From contig CP018627.1 of the NCBI GenBank assembly GCA_002021875.1, positions 2,232,001 through 2,296,000 of the forward strand: 64,000 nt of DNA. The letters run 5' to 3'. The DNA is from Streptomyces hygroscopicus (lineage in GTDB: Bacteria; Actinomycetota; Actinomycetes; Streptomycetales; Streptomycetaceae). A program made the translations under genes and the position numbers. The notes under the pieces are model-generated. The model was not told where the DNA came from. It made no database searches and saw only the letters and a program-made list of their open reading frames with translations. Below, piece after piece: positions 44,170 through 53,509 of the stretch (its first letter is position 1; each line of letters starts with the position of its first letter).

Positions 44170-45102
44170 TCAGAAGACCGACAGGCCGGTCAGAGTGGTG
44201 AACAGGTCGAGTGCCGCGACTCCCGCCACCGAGTTGCCGCGTTCGTCGAGACCCGGGCTCCATACGCACAGGGTGCAGCGCCCCGGGACCACCGCGATGA
44301 TGCCGCCGCCGACGCCGCTCTTGCCCGGCAGGCCCACCCGGTGGGCGAAGTCTCCGGCCGCGTCGTAGGTGCCGCAGGTCAGCATGGCGGCGTTGATCTG
44401 CTTGGCCTGGCTGCGGGTCAGCAGACGGGTGCCGTCGGCGCGGACGCCGTGCCGGGCGAGGAAGCCGGTGGCCAGAGCGAGGTCCGCGCAGGACGCCTCG
44501 ATGGAGCACTGCCGGAAGTACTGGTCGAGGAGGACCGGCACCGGGTTGTCTACATTGCCGTACGACGCCATGAAGTGGGCGAGAGCGGCGTTGCGGTCGC
44601 CGTGCGCGGTCTCGGAGTCGGCAACCCCCTGGTCGAAGGTCAGGTCCGGGTTGCCGCTCTCGGCGCGCAGGAAGTCGAGCAGGGTGTCGGCCGCGTGGCC
44701 GGTGCGGGTGTGCAGCCGGTCGGTGACGACGAGGGCGCCCGCGTTGATGAACGGATTGCGCGGGATGCCGTTCTCGTACTCCAGCTGGACCAGCGAGTTG
44801 AATGGGTTGCCGGACGGCTCCCGGCCCACGTGCTCCCACAGCTCGTCACCCTCGCGGGCCAGGCCGAGGGCGAGGGTGAAGACCTTGGTGATGGACTGGG
44901 CGGAAAACGGCTGCCTCCACTCCCCCACCCCGTACACCGTGCCGTCCAGCTCGGCGACGGCCATGCCGAAGCGGCGCGCGTCGAAGGCGGCGAGGGCGGG
45001 GATGTAGTCGGCGGCCCGGCCACGCCCGGGCCGCCGCTCCATGTCCTCCGCGATACGTTCGAGCACCGGTTGGAAGGTCAGCGACGAGGCCATGCTCACC
45101 AT
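44170..45102 (-). CDS. glsA: Glutaminase A (L-glutamine to L-glutamate + ammonia)
   Basis: 310 residues from ATG 45102 (ATG 45093 is an alternative). This serine-dependent glutaminase fold has Ser70-x-x-Lys73 (SAQSITKVF), NPFNSLVQLEYENG, RNPFINAGALVV, and the Tyr/Ser region ASYGNVDNPV. KSGVGGGIIAVVPGR is the closing signature. EC 3.5.1.2, cytoplasmic. The frame is intact. Next to it is only the tail of an aspartase gene, perhaps once part of an amino-acid locus. Confidence 0.95.
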   Translation of the reverse strand: MVSMASSLTFQPVLERIAEDMERRPGRGRAADYIPALAAFDARRFGMAVAELDGTVYGVGEWRQPFSAQSITKVFTLALGLAREGDELWEHVGREPSGNPFNSLVQLEYENGIPRNPFINAGALVVTDRLHTRTGHAADTLLDFLRAESGNPDLTFDQGVADSETAHGDRNAALAHFMASYGNVDNPVPVLLDQYFRQCSIEASCADLALATGFLARHGVRADGTRLLTRSQAKQINAAMLTCGTYDAAGDFAHRVGLPGKSGVGGGIIAVVPGRCTLCVWSPGLDERGNSVAGVAALDLFTTLTGLSVF

Positions 45103-45207
45103 CGTGCCGTCCAGGGGGACGGACCGCTCACCCGAGGGGGGTATCTCATGGTCACACGTTGGCTCCCTCGCCATCGCCCCCGTCTGCCGCGCCGCCGGGC
45201 GGCCGGT

Positions 45208-45477
45208 TCACAGGGACGGTGAACCGCTGCCCGCGAGCACCTCGGGCCGCAGCAGCGCCGCCGGCCGTTCAGCGGGCAGAAGGCCCTTTTCCAGCACGAG
45301 TTCAGCGACCCCGCGCCCGGTTTCGAGGGCTTCCTTCGCAATGCCGGTGGCCGCCTCGTAGCCGATGTGGGGGTTGAGCGCGGTGACCAGACCGATGGAG
45401 TTCTCCACCGCGGCGCGCAGCCGTTCCTCGTTGGCCGTGATCCCGGCGACGCACCGCTCGGCGAGAGTCAGGCAGGC
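45208..45477 (-). pseudogene. aspA: Aspartate ammonia-lyase, last 90 residues
   Basis: The C-terminal domain is readable: LTLAERCVAGITANEERLR, NSIGLVTALNPHIGYEAA, GVAELVLEKGLLPAE. The GITAN start of this piece is the usual beginning of the fumarase C-terminal domain. The frame runs upstream without a stop into a broken serine recombinase gene, so the body of aspA was lost when that DNA arrived. Confidence 0.85.
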
Positions 45478-45481
45478 ACGT

Positions 45482-46487
45482 TTACCGCAGCTCGGTGTTC
45501 GGGTGCGGCTGGGCCTGGAGCCGTTCGCGCAGCTCGATCTCCTCAGCCTGAGCGGCTCCCCGGGCTGGCGGATGCGTACGGGCTTGGGCCGAAGGGGCAG
45601 GCCCTCGTCCACCGCGGCGGCCTCGGCTTCTGCGAGTGCCCGGTAGAGCGAGGCGACCGACGGCGACTTGCCCGCGTTCTTCCCGACCTTGATGGTCAGC
45701 TTCTTCGCGATCTCGGGAACGGGGACGCCCTTGTCCTTGAGCGCGACGGCGAAGGTGAGCATGTCGTCGACGATGACCTTCGGGCGTCCGCCGTGGTTGC
45801 CCTTGGACGCGGCGATGACCTGGCCTTCGAGGGTCTTCTCCCGGATGTAGCTGCGCTCGATCTGCCCGGCCGCGGCGAGGACGGCGAAGAACTTGGCGCC
45901 TATGCCGTTGGGGTCGTAGATGCCGGTGAGCGGGCCGGTGAGGAGTTCGAGCTGGATGCCGCCGGCCTGGAGGTCGGCGGACAACGTCATCAGTTCGGCG
46001 GCGTTGCGCGCGAGGCGCTTGAGCTCGTGCACGGTGAGGATGACGGGCGTCTCGGGGCGGCCTCCTTGAACTGGTGGGCCAGCGCGAGCGCCTTCTCCAG
46101 CTCGGGCCGGATCTTCACCCGGGTGCTGATCTGCTCCTGGAAGACCTTGTGGCACTCCGCGCGGTGAAGGGCTTCGAGCTGGCTCGCCAGCTCCTGCCGA
46201 GCGGTCGACGTCCTCGCGTACCCGATGCGGACCGGGCGCTCGGTGCGGGGCGCGGGCACGACGGCGAGCGCGGGGCCCTGCTTCCACGCGCGGCCGGGGT
46301 GGCGGTCGGCGGGGACGAGGACTTCGAGTTCCTCGCGGAGCGCGGGGACGAGGGCGAAGCGGGGGGTGTGGTACTTTGCGGCGGTCTTCCCGCCGCGGGT
46401 GCGGCAGGCGGAGCCGACGGGCACGTCGCAGTTCGGGCAGTCGTGACGTTCTACCGCCAATGCGGCCCGATCGGGCGTGAGATCCAT
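45482..46487 (-). pseudogene. Serine recombinase with a zinc N-terminus, frameshifted
   Basis: From ATG 46487 the N-terminal 50 residues hold CPNCDVPVGSACRTRGG (zinc type). Then come the resolvase catalytic start RIGYARTSTARQELASQ (Ser) and ELEKALALAHQFKEAAP. A base is missing near 46062. The next frame continues TPVILTVHELKRLARNAAEL (Arg site), IERSYIREKTLEGQVIAASK and a C-terminal HTH (PEIAKKLTIKVGKNAGKSPS). A further shift near 45540 leads to the natural end ELRERLQAQPHPNTELR. Confidence 0.85.
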
Positions 46488-46650
46488 CCGGGAAGTCTCT
46501 CAGAAGTGCCTCGCACAACGTGCGGGTTTCGAGAGGACTTTTGCGAACGGCGACCTGCGAAAACATGATCACCCTGGGCGCTCTCGCAGAACTCTCATAG
46601 ATGAACATTTGTGAGAAGGCGGTTGCGCCTCTGCGTGCCCCCGGATGCAT

Positions 46651-46685
46651 CATCGCGCTGACAGCGCGGCGTTGTCAGCGCGATG
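46651..46685. repeat. Perfect 13-bp inverted repeat between divergent genes
   Basis: CATCGCGCTGACA (46651-46663), 9 nt, TGTCAGCGCGATG (46673-46685). It is 21 nt before the start of the HTH gene at 46706 and 164 nt from the serine recombinase start. It could be the operator of that gene or a recombinase binding site. Confidence 0.75.
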
Positions 46686-46705
46686 CTGTGCATGAAGCCT
46701 GGGGC

Positions 46706-47198
46706 ATGACGAACACCGACAAGCCCGCGCGCCCGATCCGGCCGGTCCCGTACGTGATGGATGAGGACCAGGCCCAGCTACTCGCCCGACTCACCGAGAA
46801 CTACGCCTACGCCCTCCCGAAGATCCGTGACCGTGAACCGCAGGCGTCGATCGTCGCACTCTCATGCGGTCCGTGCTCACCAGGCGCAGCGCCTGTTCGC
46901 CTGCGACCCGCGCTGGCGGGAGACCACGGGTATAACCGAAGTGCCCGAGGACCGCGCCGACGACGTCACTGCCGCGCTCGCGCTGCTCCAAGTCGCCCGC
47001 GGTGACCTGGAGACCCTGGAGGGTGCCCTGCTGCTGACCGCCCGCACGGCCAGCAGCCGCACGGGCAAGCCGCTGCTGACGTTCAAGCAGATCGCCGCCG
47101 CACTTGGTGTGGAGTCCGAGCAGGCCGCGCAGGGCCGCTACCGTCGGAAGGTCGCCACTCCGAACGGCACGGCGTCGGGCATCGACGGCACCCCGTAG
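46706..47198 (+). pseudogene. Small helix-turn-helix protein with one frameshift
   Basis: From ATG 46706: MDEDQAQLLARLTENYAYAL, PKIRDREPQASIVA. A one-base change near 46855 moves to the frame AHQAQRLFACDPRWRETTGI, EVPEDRADDVTAALALLQVA and the HTH-like end FKQIAAALGVESEQAAQGRY. Rejoined length is about 163 residues. A DNA-binding role is likely from the end motif. It is divergent from the recombinase, as a regulator might be. Confidence 0.7.
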
Positions 47199-47207
47199 CA
47201 ACAGCCG

Positions 47208-47999
47208 TCAGGCGCCCGCCTCGCACACATCCCGCACGGCGTCACGGATGTCGAGGACCATCACACCGTCGATGGAGGAGGGCTCGCTGTCGTCCTCAAA
47301 GATCGCCATCTCCTCCAGGACCGTGACGGTGTGGCCGACCGGCAGGTCCAGTGCCCGCAGCGGGGTGAAGATCTCCGTGTGCCGGATGACGTCGCCTTCG
47401 ACGTAGTCGGTGAGGACGAGGGCCAGGCCCCGGTTGACGGCGAAGCGGATATTGCGCCCCCAGCCGCGGGGCTCGGCGAGCTGGTGGGCGAGGTACTTCG
47501 CCCAGGTCAGCCAGGGGTTGGCCAGATCGGCGTCGGCCAGGGCGAGCCGACTGTAGTCACAGGGGATCTGTTCGAACAGCGGCAGCTGCCGCCAGCCGGG
47601 TTCCGGGCGCCAGGCCGGTGCGGGCGGCGGCTTGCGCCGGGCTCCCCACTGTCCTCCGCGCCGCCGTGCCGAGGGCATCGGCCTTCTGCGGTAGTGCATG
47701 CCCATGAAGAACAGCTGGTGGTGCCGGACGGCGGCGAGCCGCTCCCGCACATCCGTCTCGTCCGCTGGCTGGCCGACGACGGCCTTCGCGCTGAGGCGGG
47801 CCTGGCACCAGCACAGGCGGCAGTAGTTCCACTTCAACGGCTGGATTCGGCGGCAGCCGGTGCATGAGGCCGCATCGTGACTGCGACCGAACATGTGCAG
47901 GGGGGCAGAGGCGGTCGCTGAAGTTTCCCCAGGCCAGGCACCTTTCGCAGGAGTCGGTGGGCTTGACGTAGCCCCTCGGGAAACGTGCCACCGACTCAC
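47208..47999 (-). CDS. Third protein of an integrase trio, zinc-cluster type
   Basis: 263 residues from ATG 47999, sharing 4 nt with the XRE gene. Two Cys pairs (SCTGCRRIQ, YCRLCWCQARL) suggest a zinc knuckle at about 45-68. A Pro/Arg linker follows, then helical stretches (LADADLANPWLTWAKYLAHQLAEPRGWG) and an acidic C-terminus (TVTVLEEMAIFEDDS). No family name is known to me. Coupling to the integrase and XRE genes suggests a role in recombination or its control. Confidence 0.7.
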   Translation of the reverse strand: MSRWHVSRGATSSPPTPAKGAWPGETSATASAPLHMFGRSHDAASCTGCRRIQPLKWNYCRLCWCQARLSAKAVVGQPADETDVRERLAAVRHHQLFFMGMHYRRRPMPSARRRGGQWGARRKPPPAPAWRPEPGWRQLPLFEQIPCDYSRLALADADLANPWLTWAKYLAHQLAEPRGWGRNIRFAVNRGLALVLTDYVEGDVIRHTEIFTPLRALDLPVGHTVTVLEEMAIFEDDSEPSSIDGVMVLDIRDAVRDVCEAGA

Positions 48000-48328
48000 T
48001 CCGGCGGCAGCGACCGGCCGTCCCGGCGCTTGGGGACCACCGCTCGTGCGGCGGTCCCCGTACCAATCGCGGCTCGCTCCGTCCCCTCCGCCTGCCCCTG
48101 GCGGCGGACCTTCTCCGGCTCGGGGATCAACAGGTCACCGATCTCGCAGCTAAGGACCACGCAGATGACGTCCAGGTCCTCCAGCTTGAGCGAGACCGGC
48201 TGGCCGGACCACAGTCCGGACATCTTCCCCGTCGAGATCACCAACCCGTGCTCGGCCAGGCTGCGCTGGAGTTCGGACGTCTTCCAGACACCCTTGTTCG
48301 CGGCGGTCAGCCGCAGGTTCCACCTCAT
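47996..48328 (-). CDS. XRE-type helix-turn-helix protein of the integrase trio
   Basis: 110 residues from ATG 48328, overlapping the integrase stop by 4 nt. The HTH is KTSELQRSLAEHGLVISTGK, then MSGLWSGQPVSLKLEDLDVI and CVVLSCEIGDLLIPEP, the XRE_N/Cro-like pattern. The tail is basic. It overlaps the zinc protein downstream by 4 nt, so three genes are translated in series. Confidence 0.8.
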   Translation of the reverse strand: MRWNLRLTAANKGVWKTSELQRSLAEHGLVISTGKMSGLWSGQPVSLKLEDLDVICVVLSCEIGDLLIPEPEKVRRQGQAEGTERAAIGTGTAARAVVPKRRDGRSLPPE

Positions 48329-49420
48329 CGGATCAGCCCTTCCAGCCGCTTCGCTGCTCGCTCGGTCCCAGCGACCCAGACGTCCTCGACCCGGGTCTGC
48401 TGGACGTGGACGTATCGCATCGTCGCGGCGATCCAGGAATGTCTCAAAACCTCCTGAATCGCAAGCAAGTCCAACCCGTTCCCATAGAGTTGGGACGCGC
48501 AGAAATGCCGCAGGACATGCGGCGTCAGCCGCTCGCCCCACCCCGGCAGATATGCCTTGGCCGCGCCTTTGAGCCCGCCGCGCAGAGCGTCGTCGCCCAC
48601 CCGGCGCGAGGAGCCGTCGGCATTCTTCCGCTCGGAGGGAAACAGCGGGGCGCCCGAGCGGGTGTGGTCGTCGTCGAACTGGCCCCACACGTCCTCGATG
48701 AACCACCGCAGCGTGCGGTCGGCACCGTTGATCAGCGGGACCATCCGCTCGCGCGGGCCCGAGCCGCGAGCGCCCTTGCCGCGGCGGACGTGGAGCTTGC
48801 CGATGCGTCCCAGGTCCCACTTGATGTCCGTGAGGTCGAGCTTGCACGCCTCACTGACCCGCAGACCGACCTGGGACATCAGCTTGGAGGCGGTGTAGTT
48901 CCTGGCGGTAGGGGCGAACTTGCGGCAGGTGGCCAGCTCGCCGCCCCAGCCTGTGAAAAGCGCCCCGACCTCCGGTTCGGTCGGCGGGATCCGTAGCTGG
49001 GCGTCCTTGGCTCCACGCGGCCGGTTCATCTCGTCGATCGGGCACTCGACCACCCGGCCGGTCATCCGGTGGAGCTCGACCTTGTGTCGTCAGCTCCAGG
49101 AACAGGAAGTACGTCGTCAGGGCCTGCGACCGGGCCAGCCGGGTGCCGCTGGGCGAGTTCCGCAGCACCTTCCCGAAATACGCGTCGGCGTCGGCCGGCT
49201 CTATGTCCCACAGCGGTCGGCCGAACCAGATTCTGATCTGTTCCAGGTGCCCGACGTCCCCGCGGATGGTGCCGTCCGCCAGGCCCGCCGAGGCCCGTGC
49301 GAGGACGAATCCGGACAGCACGTCGGTCTCGAACCGCTCCAGCTCTTCCGCCGACGCGGGCGCCCAGTGCTCGCGCAGGTCCCGTACGACTGCCAGCGCC
49401 GCCAACCCGAGCCTCCTCAC
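48325..49420 (-). pseudogene. Tyrosine site-specific integrase with one frameshift
   Basis: From GTG 49420: a SAM-like N-terminal domain (ELERFETDVLSGFVLARASAG, HLEQIRIWFGRPLWDIEP). A single-base change near 49085 (after FLFLEL) passes to RHKVELHRMTGRVVE. The catalytic domain follows: LMSQVGLRVSEACKL (Arg), LTPHVLRHFCASQL (His-x-x-Arg), LRHSWIAATMRYVHV (His/Trp and Tyr). One base correction would restore a normal 365-residue enzyme, so a sequencing error is possible. Confidence 0.85.
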
Positions 49421-49709
49421 CTTCAGCCCAACTGCGGATCAGTCGGATGACGTGAGAACGCTTCAAGAATCCCGAAGTTACATCACAGGGCTCCAGAGCA
49501 CCCGAAGGAGGAAGAACCCCCTGGCCACGACCTCGGGGACTCAGCAGGGCTCAGGGGAACTCGCTGGATGTCGCACAATCGCTCAGCCCGGCAGCAGCGG
49601 CCGCACGGCTGACGACACCGCACTCACGGAAAGTTTCCACCACCCGCGTCCTTGTACGAGAAGTGGGCGAACCGGATACTTCGCGCTGACACTATTTGAG
49701 GGGGATGTA

Positions 49710-50573
49710 GTGGATGTGGATCTTGTCCAATTGGCAGAGCGGTCCGCGGCAGTTACGGGGGACTTCCTGGTGGCGTCGGCCACGGTGGCTGCGACGCAGG
49801 CCAGTTCCGCTGTCGGAAGCGCAGTGGCTCAACTGGTGATGGGGCGGCTCGGTATCAGCCCCGCCACCTCCGAGGCTGTGCCGGCGCTGCAGGCCGCCCC
49901 CGGGGACGAGCAGCGGCGGTCGGACCTCGCCGCCGCCCTGCGGGATGTCTTGAGCCAGGACCCCGGCTTCGTCCAGCAACTGAAAGAAGCGCTCGGGACT
50001 GTGGACCGGACTGTCCACGCGGTGGCGTCCGAGGGCGGCCAGGTTTGGGTCGAGCCGAATTTCACCGCCAACGACCACGGAGTGGTGGTCGGTGGTGACC
50101 AGCACAACACCAAGCGGATCACGAAGAGGACCGGTGCCTTGTGGACGGTCGCCGCAGTGCTGATCCTCGGCGGGGGCGCAACTCTCCTGGTCACACAGAA
50201 CAGCTCGGAAACCACCCTGCAGCAGAAAGCCGAAAAGACTGCCGTCGACTTCATCCGGGCCGGGTACAGCGGTGACATCGAAACCATGTGCGGGCTCACC
50301 TCCCCCAGCCAGGACGGCAACATCGCGCCCTGCCTCACCAAGGAAAGCGTGAGGGAAGCGAAGGCCGAGGCAAAGGCCAGCACCGTTCCGGACGACCAGC
50401 GCGCTTTCGCACAGGGATGGGAGGCCGAATCGTCGAACCTGCCCAGCGACAACACCGCCATCGTGACGACCGTCAACAAAAACCCCAAAGCGTCCGTCGT
50501 CATTCACCTGACCCGCGAGAGCGGCGAATGGCGAGTCACCAGCACGGAAGGCGGAGTCCAACGCACCCCCTAG
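49710..50573 (+). CDS. One-pass membrane protein with an extracytoplasmic domain
   Basis: 287 residues from GTG 49710 (GAGGGGG just upstream; GTG 49716 is an alternative). Residues 1-145 are cytoplasmic and helical, with VVVGGDQHNTKRITKR just before a membrane helix (ALWTVAAVLILGGGATLLV). The outer 110 residues (QKAEKTAVDFIRAGYSGDIET, MCGLTSPSQDGNIAPC) look like an NTF2-like DUF4878 domain with one Cys pair. Function unknown. The stop codon TAG is part of a CTAG at the edge of the IS4 element that follows. Confidence 0.75.
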   Translation: MDVDLVQLAERSAAVTGDFLVASATVAATQASSAVGSAVAQLVMGRLGISPATSEAVPALQAAPGDEQRRSDLAAALRDVLSQDPGFVQQLKEALGTVDRTVHAVASEGGQVWVEPNFTANDHGVVVGGDQHNTKRITKRTGALWTVAAVLILGGGATLLVTQNSSETTLQQKAEKTAVDFIRAGYSGDIETMCGLTSPSQDGNIAPCLTKESVREAKAEAKASTVPDDQRAFAQGWEAESSNLPSDNTAIVTTVNKNPKASVVIHLTRESGEWRVTSTEGGVQRTP

Positions 50574-50576
50574 GCC

Positions 50577-52040
50577 CAATGCCGTTGCATTACGGGCCTG
50601 CGCGTTGGGGTCTTGTGATGAGGATGGCTTGCGTGCCGGTGCGGGTCGGTTGCGGCCAGAGACGGTGTTCAGCTCGCTTGAGCTGGTAACTGGACATCTT
50701 GCGTTTCACGGCTCGGGGCCGGCTGCGCAGGCGTCTGGCGGGCAGGAGTCGTTCCAAGAGGTCCTGCTCGAGCATCACCAAGGCCCTGACCAGCAGGTCA
50801 GGGGGAAAAGCTGCCCGGTGTAACGGTCACGCTGCGCCGGGCAGAGCGCAGGGTCTCGGTGAAGGAGACCCGATCGGGGTCCAGACCACGGGTGGCGGCC
50901 GTTCTCAGCATGAGCTCACGCAGGGCGTGGTGGACCAGCAGGTGTGCCCAGATCTGCTGACGGACACCATCAGGGGTCTTGCTGCTCAGTACGACGCGGG
51001 CGCCGCGCTGATGGGTCTTGATCTCAGTAAAGACGGACTCGGCCTCCCAGCGTTCGCAGTAGAGCGCGGCCAGCTGCCGGGCCGGATGGCGTCGGGCATC
51101 CAGCAGGGTGGTGACCAGCCGGTAACCGTCAGCGGCACCCTCACCGCCCTGGCCCTTGAGCTGGTAGGCCAGAACCCGGACGGTGACCGGCTCATGCCGG
51201 GCAGGGCCGCTGCTTGCCCGGATCTGTGAGAGCCATGACCCGTCCCGGAACTGCTTGAGGACCGGCAGGACGCGGTTGGCGGGCACTCGCCACAGCAGAT
51301 CGGCGCCAGTGGCGGTGAAGGCCTGCCACAACGGGACACCGAGGAACTCACGGTCGGCCAGGACGAGCTGGCCCGGGCCGAGCGACCGTGGCAGGCGGCC
51401 GGCCAGAGTGACTTCCCCGGTGCGGCAGCCGGCGAGTTCCGCGTCCAGCACCGCATGGCTGCCCACCTCCACCAACGCAGCCATCCGCACCTGCGGGAAC
51501 GCGCTCTTGCCCGGCCCGCGGCCGTTGCCCGGACGCCCGAACGCGGCCTCGTTGGCTTCGCTGTCCGCCACGTCCCAGCAGGTCCCGTCCACCGCCAGCA
51601 GCCGCAACCCCCGCCAGAACGCGCCGGGTGTCGCCTCGGTGGCCATCGGCTTGGCGGTCGAGGCGAACAGCACCCGCAACGGCTCACAGCCCAGCCGCTG
51701 CCGGGCCCGAAACAGCGAGGACTTCGCCGGTACATGCCAGCCGCCCAGCAGCCCCTGGCCCCGCAGCCCCTCCACCAGGTGCCGCATCACTTCCAGATAC
51801 GGAGCCGGAGAGAACAACGCCAGCCCCAGCACGAAGTACACCACCAGCCGCGCGGGAAGCAGCCGTCTACGTTGCTCCGCACACCCGCAAGCCGCGACCA
51901 CCCGATCCACCAACCCCGGTGGATACACCCAGGTCAACAACCCCAGGCCCGATAACTCAGACACACGCGCAGACACCCGAACCACCCCCTGGATCCACTA
52001 CCCAGGAACCCACGCCCAAGGCCTTAAAACAACGGCATTG
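50577..52040 (-). mobile_element. IS4-family insertion sequence, second type (1464 bp)
   Basis: Terminal repeats CAATGCCGTTG at 50577 and inverted, ending 52040. Left flank CCCCTAGGCC; right flank ACCCTAG followed, once the IS701 inserted at 52048 is removed, by GCC. This gives a 10-bp duplication with one mismatch. Confidence 0.85.
50590..51985 (-). CDS. IS4-family transposase (second type) with a probable +1 frameshift at CCC-TGA
   Basis: Frame 0 (51985 to 50798, 395 residues): GLVDRVVAACG, RLLPARLVVYFVLGLALF, AVDGTCWDVAD (Asp), LVLADREFLGVPL (Asp), YCERWEAESVFTEIKTHQ (Glu). It ends GSFSP at TTTTCCCCCTGA (50809 to 50798). In the +1 frame the text continues FPPDLLVRALVMLEQDLLER, LLPARRLRSRPRAVKRKM, SSYQLKRAEHRLW to 50590. 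The tail matches the +1 tails of the other IS4 types. CCC next to UGA is a context known to favour +1 slippage. Confidence 0.85.
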
Positions 52041-52047
52041 ACCCTAG

Positions 52048-53446
52048 TACTGCAACGGTGCTTGCTGTGACTGCTGGCCAGTTTCAGGGGCTGTGTCCGC
52101 GTCGTTTGTGGTGACTGACTCGGGCCTGGTGCTGGCGTCGGCGGCGCCATGTCGACCAGTGCAGGATGTGGTCGACCGGGGTGGGGTGGCGGTTTGTGAG
52201 TCGAGTGATCAGGCGTCGGATCTCGGCGAGGCTGAGGTGGATGAGCTGGGAGGATCCGTTTCTGCTTTGTCGGTGTCGAGTTCGCGGGCGCGCAGGATGG
52301 TGAGGCAGGCGTGGGCGGCCATGGCCAGGGTCATGTGGCGGTGCCAGCCGGGGTAGCGGCGGACTTGGTAGTCGTCCAGGCCGCATTCCTGCTTCGCGGT
52401 CTGGAAGCATTCCTCAACGGCCCATCGGCTGCCCGCGATGCGGATGAGCTCGTCCAGAGTGGTACTGGCCGGGCAGTAGGCGATGTAGTAGGAGATCTCC
52501 TCGGGCCTGCTGATGCTGCGGCGGGCGAGGACCCAGTGCCGGCGGTCCTCGCGGTGCCAGGGCCGGACCTCGACGCGGGCCCAGTCATAGATCCGCGGGC
52601 CATGTGCCCCCTTGCCGCACGAGCGGCGCTTCCACTTCTGGTGTGGGAGGCCGGGGAACAGGTCGTGGACGGGGTGGTCGATGGACCAGCGGGTGACGAC
52701 GGTGTCGTGCCGGGTGGTGGCCATGACGTGGAAGACATCCGCTCTCTCCAGCTCCGAGCGCCAGCCCTTGCTGAAGCCGTAGGCGGCGTCCGCCGTCACC
52801 CATCCGAACGGGATCTTGTCCCTGATCGCCCGGCGGACCATCGCCTTGGCCATGGTCACCTTCGTCTCGAAGGCGACGCTGTCGTCGATGCCGGCCCGTC
52901 GGCACCGTTCCCGGTCGTCCGTCCAGGACGTGGGCAGATACAAGCGGCGGTCGATCAGCGTGCGTCCACGATTCGTTGCGTAGGCGAGGAACACACCGAT
53001 CTGGCTGTTCTCGGTGCGTCCGGCGGTGCCGGAGTACTGCCTTTGCACGCCGGCCGAGCGGATGCCCTTCTTGAGGAAGCCGGTGTCATCGACGATCAGA
53101 ACGGCATCCCGGTCTCCGAGGTGTTCGACGACGTAGTCACGTACGTCGTCCAGGACCTCGTCGGCGTCCCAGTCGATCCGGTTCAGCAGCCGGTGGATGC
53201 GATCAGGCCCCGTGTGCCCGGCTTCTTCCGCGAGCGTCCAGCCGTTCTTCCGCTCCAGCGGAGCAATCAGCCCCCGCATATAAGCCAGCGCCGTCTGACG
53301 TGGCTCCTCCCGGTTGAACCGGTGCACGAACCGCTCGTGCACCGCACTCAGTTCCCCGGCCCACAACCTGACATCAGCAAGGTCCCCACCCATAACCGGA
53401 CCAACGACTGAGCTGGCCAGCAGTCACGGCAAGCACCGTTGCAGTA
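52048..53446 (-). mobile_element. IS701-family element (1399 bp) in a CTAG target
   Basis: Terminal repeats TACTGCAACGGTGCTTG (52048) and inverted ending 53446, with about 30 matching bases. The 4-bp duplication is CTAG (52044-52047 and 53447-53450), the known IS701 target. It landed in the right-hand target duplication of the IS4 element. Confidence 0.92.
52084..53393 (-). CDS. IS701-family transposase, C-terminus in the -1 frame
   Basis: Frame 0 (53393 to 52209, 394 residues) has DAVLIVDDTGFLKKG (Asp), FGWVTADAAYGFSKGW (Asp) and AGSRWAVEECFQTAKQECG (Glu). After RARELDTDKAETDP frame 0 turns to a short Ser-rich end. The -1 frame gives SSQLIHLSLAEIRRLITRL and HILHWSTWRRRRQHQ to 52084, the standard IS701 tail. 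Either a one-base lesion or -1 recoding near ACAAAGCAGAAAC (about 52280) explains it. Confidence 0.82.
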
Positions 53447-53509
53447 CTAGGCCCCGAAGTCCTAGCCCAGACACCGGGGAACAAGTAACCCGTCGGTAGG
53501 AAGCAAGCT

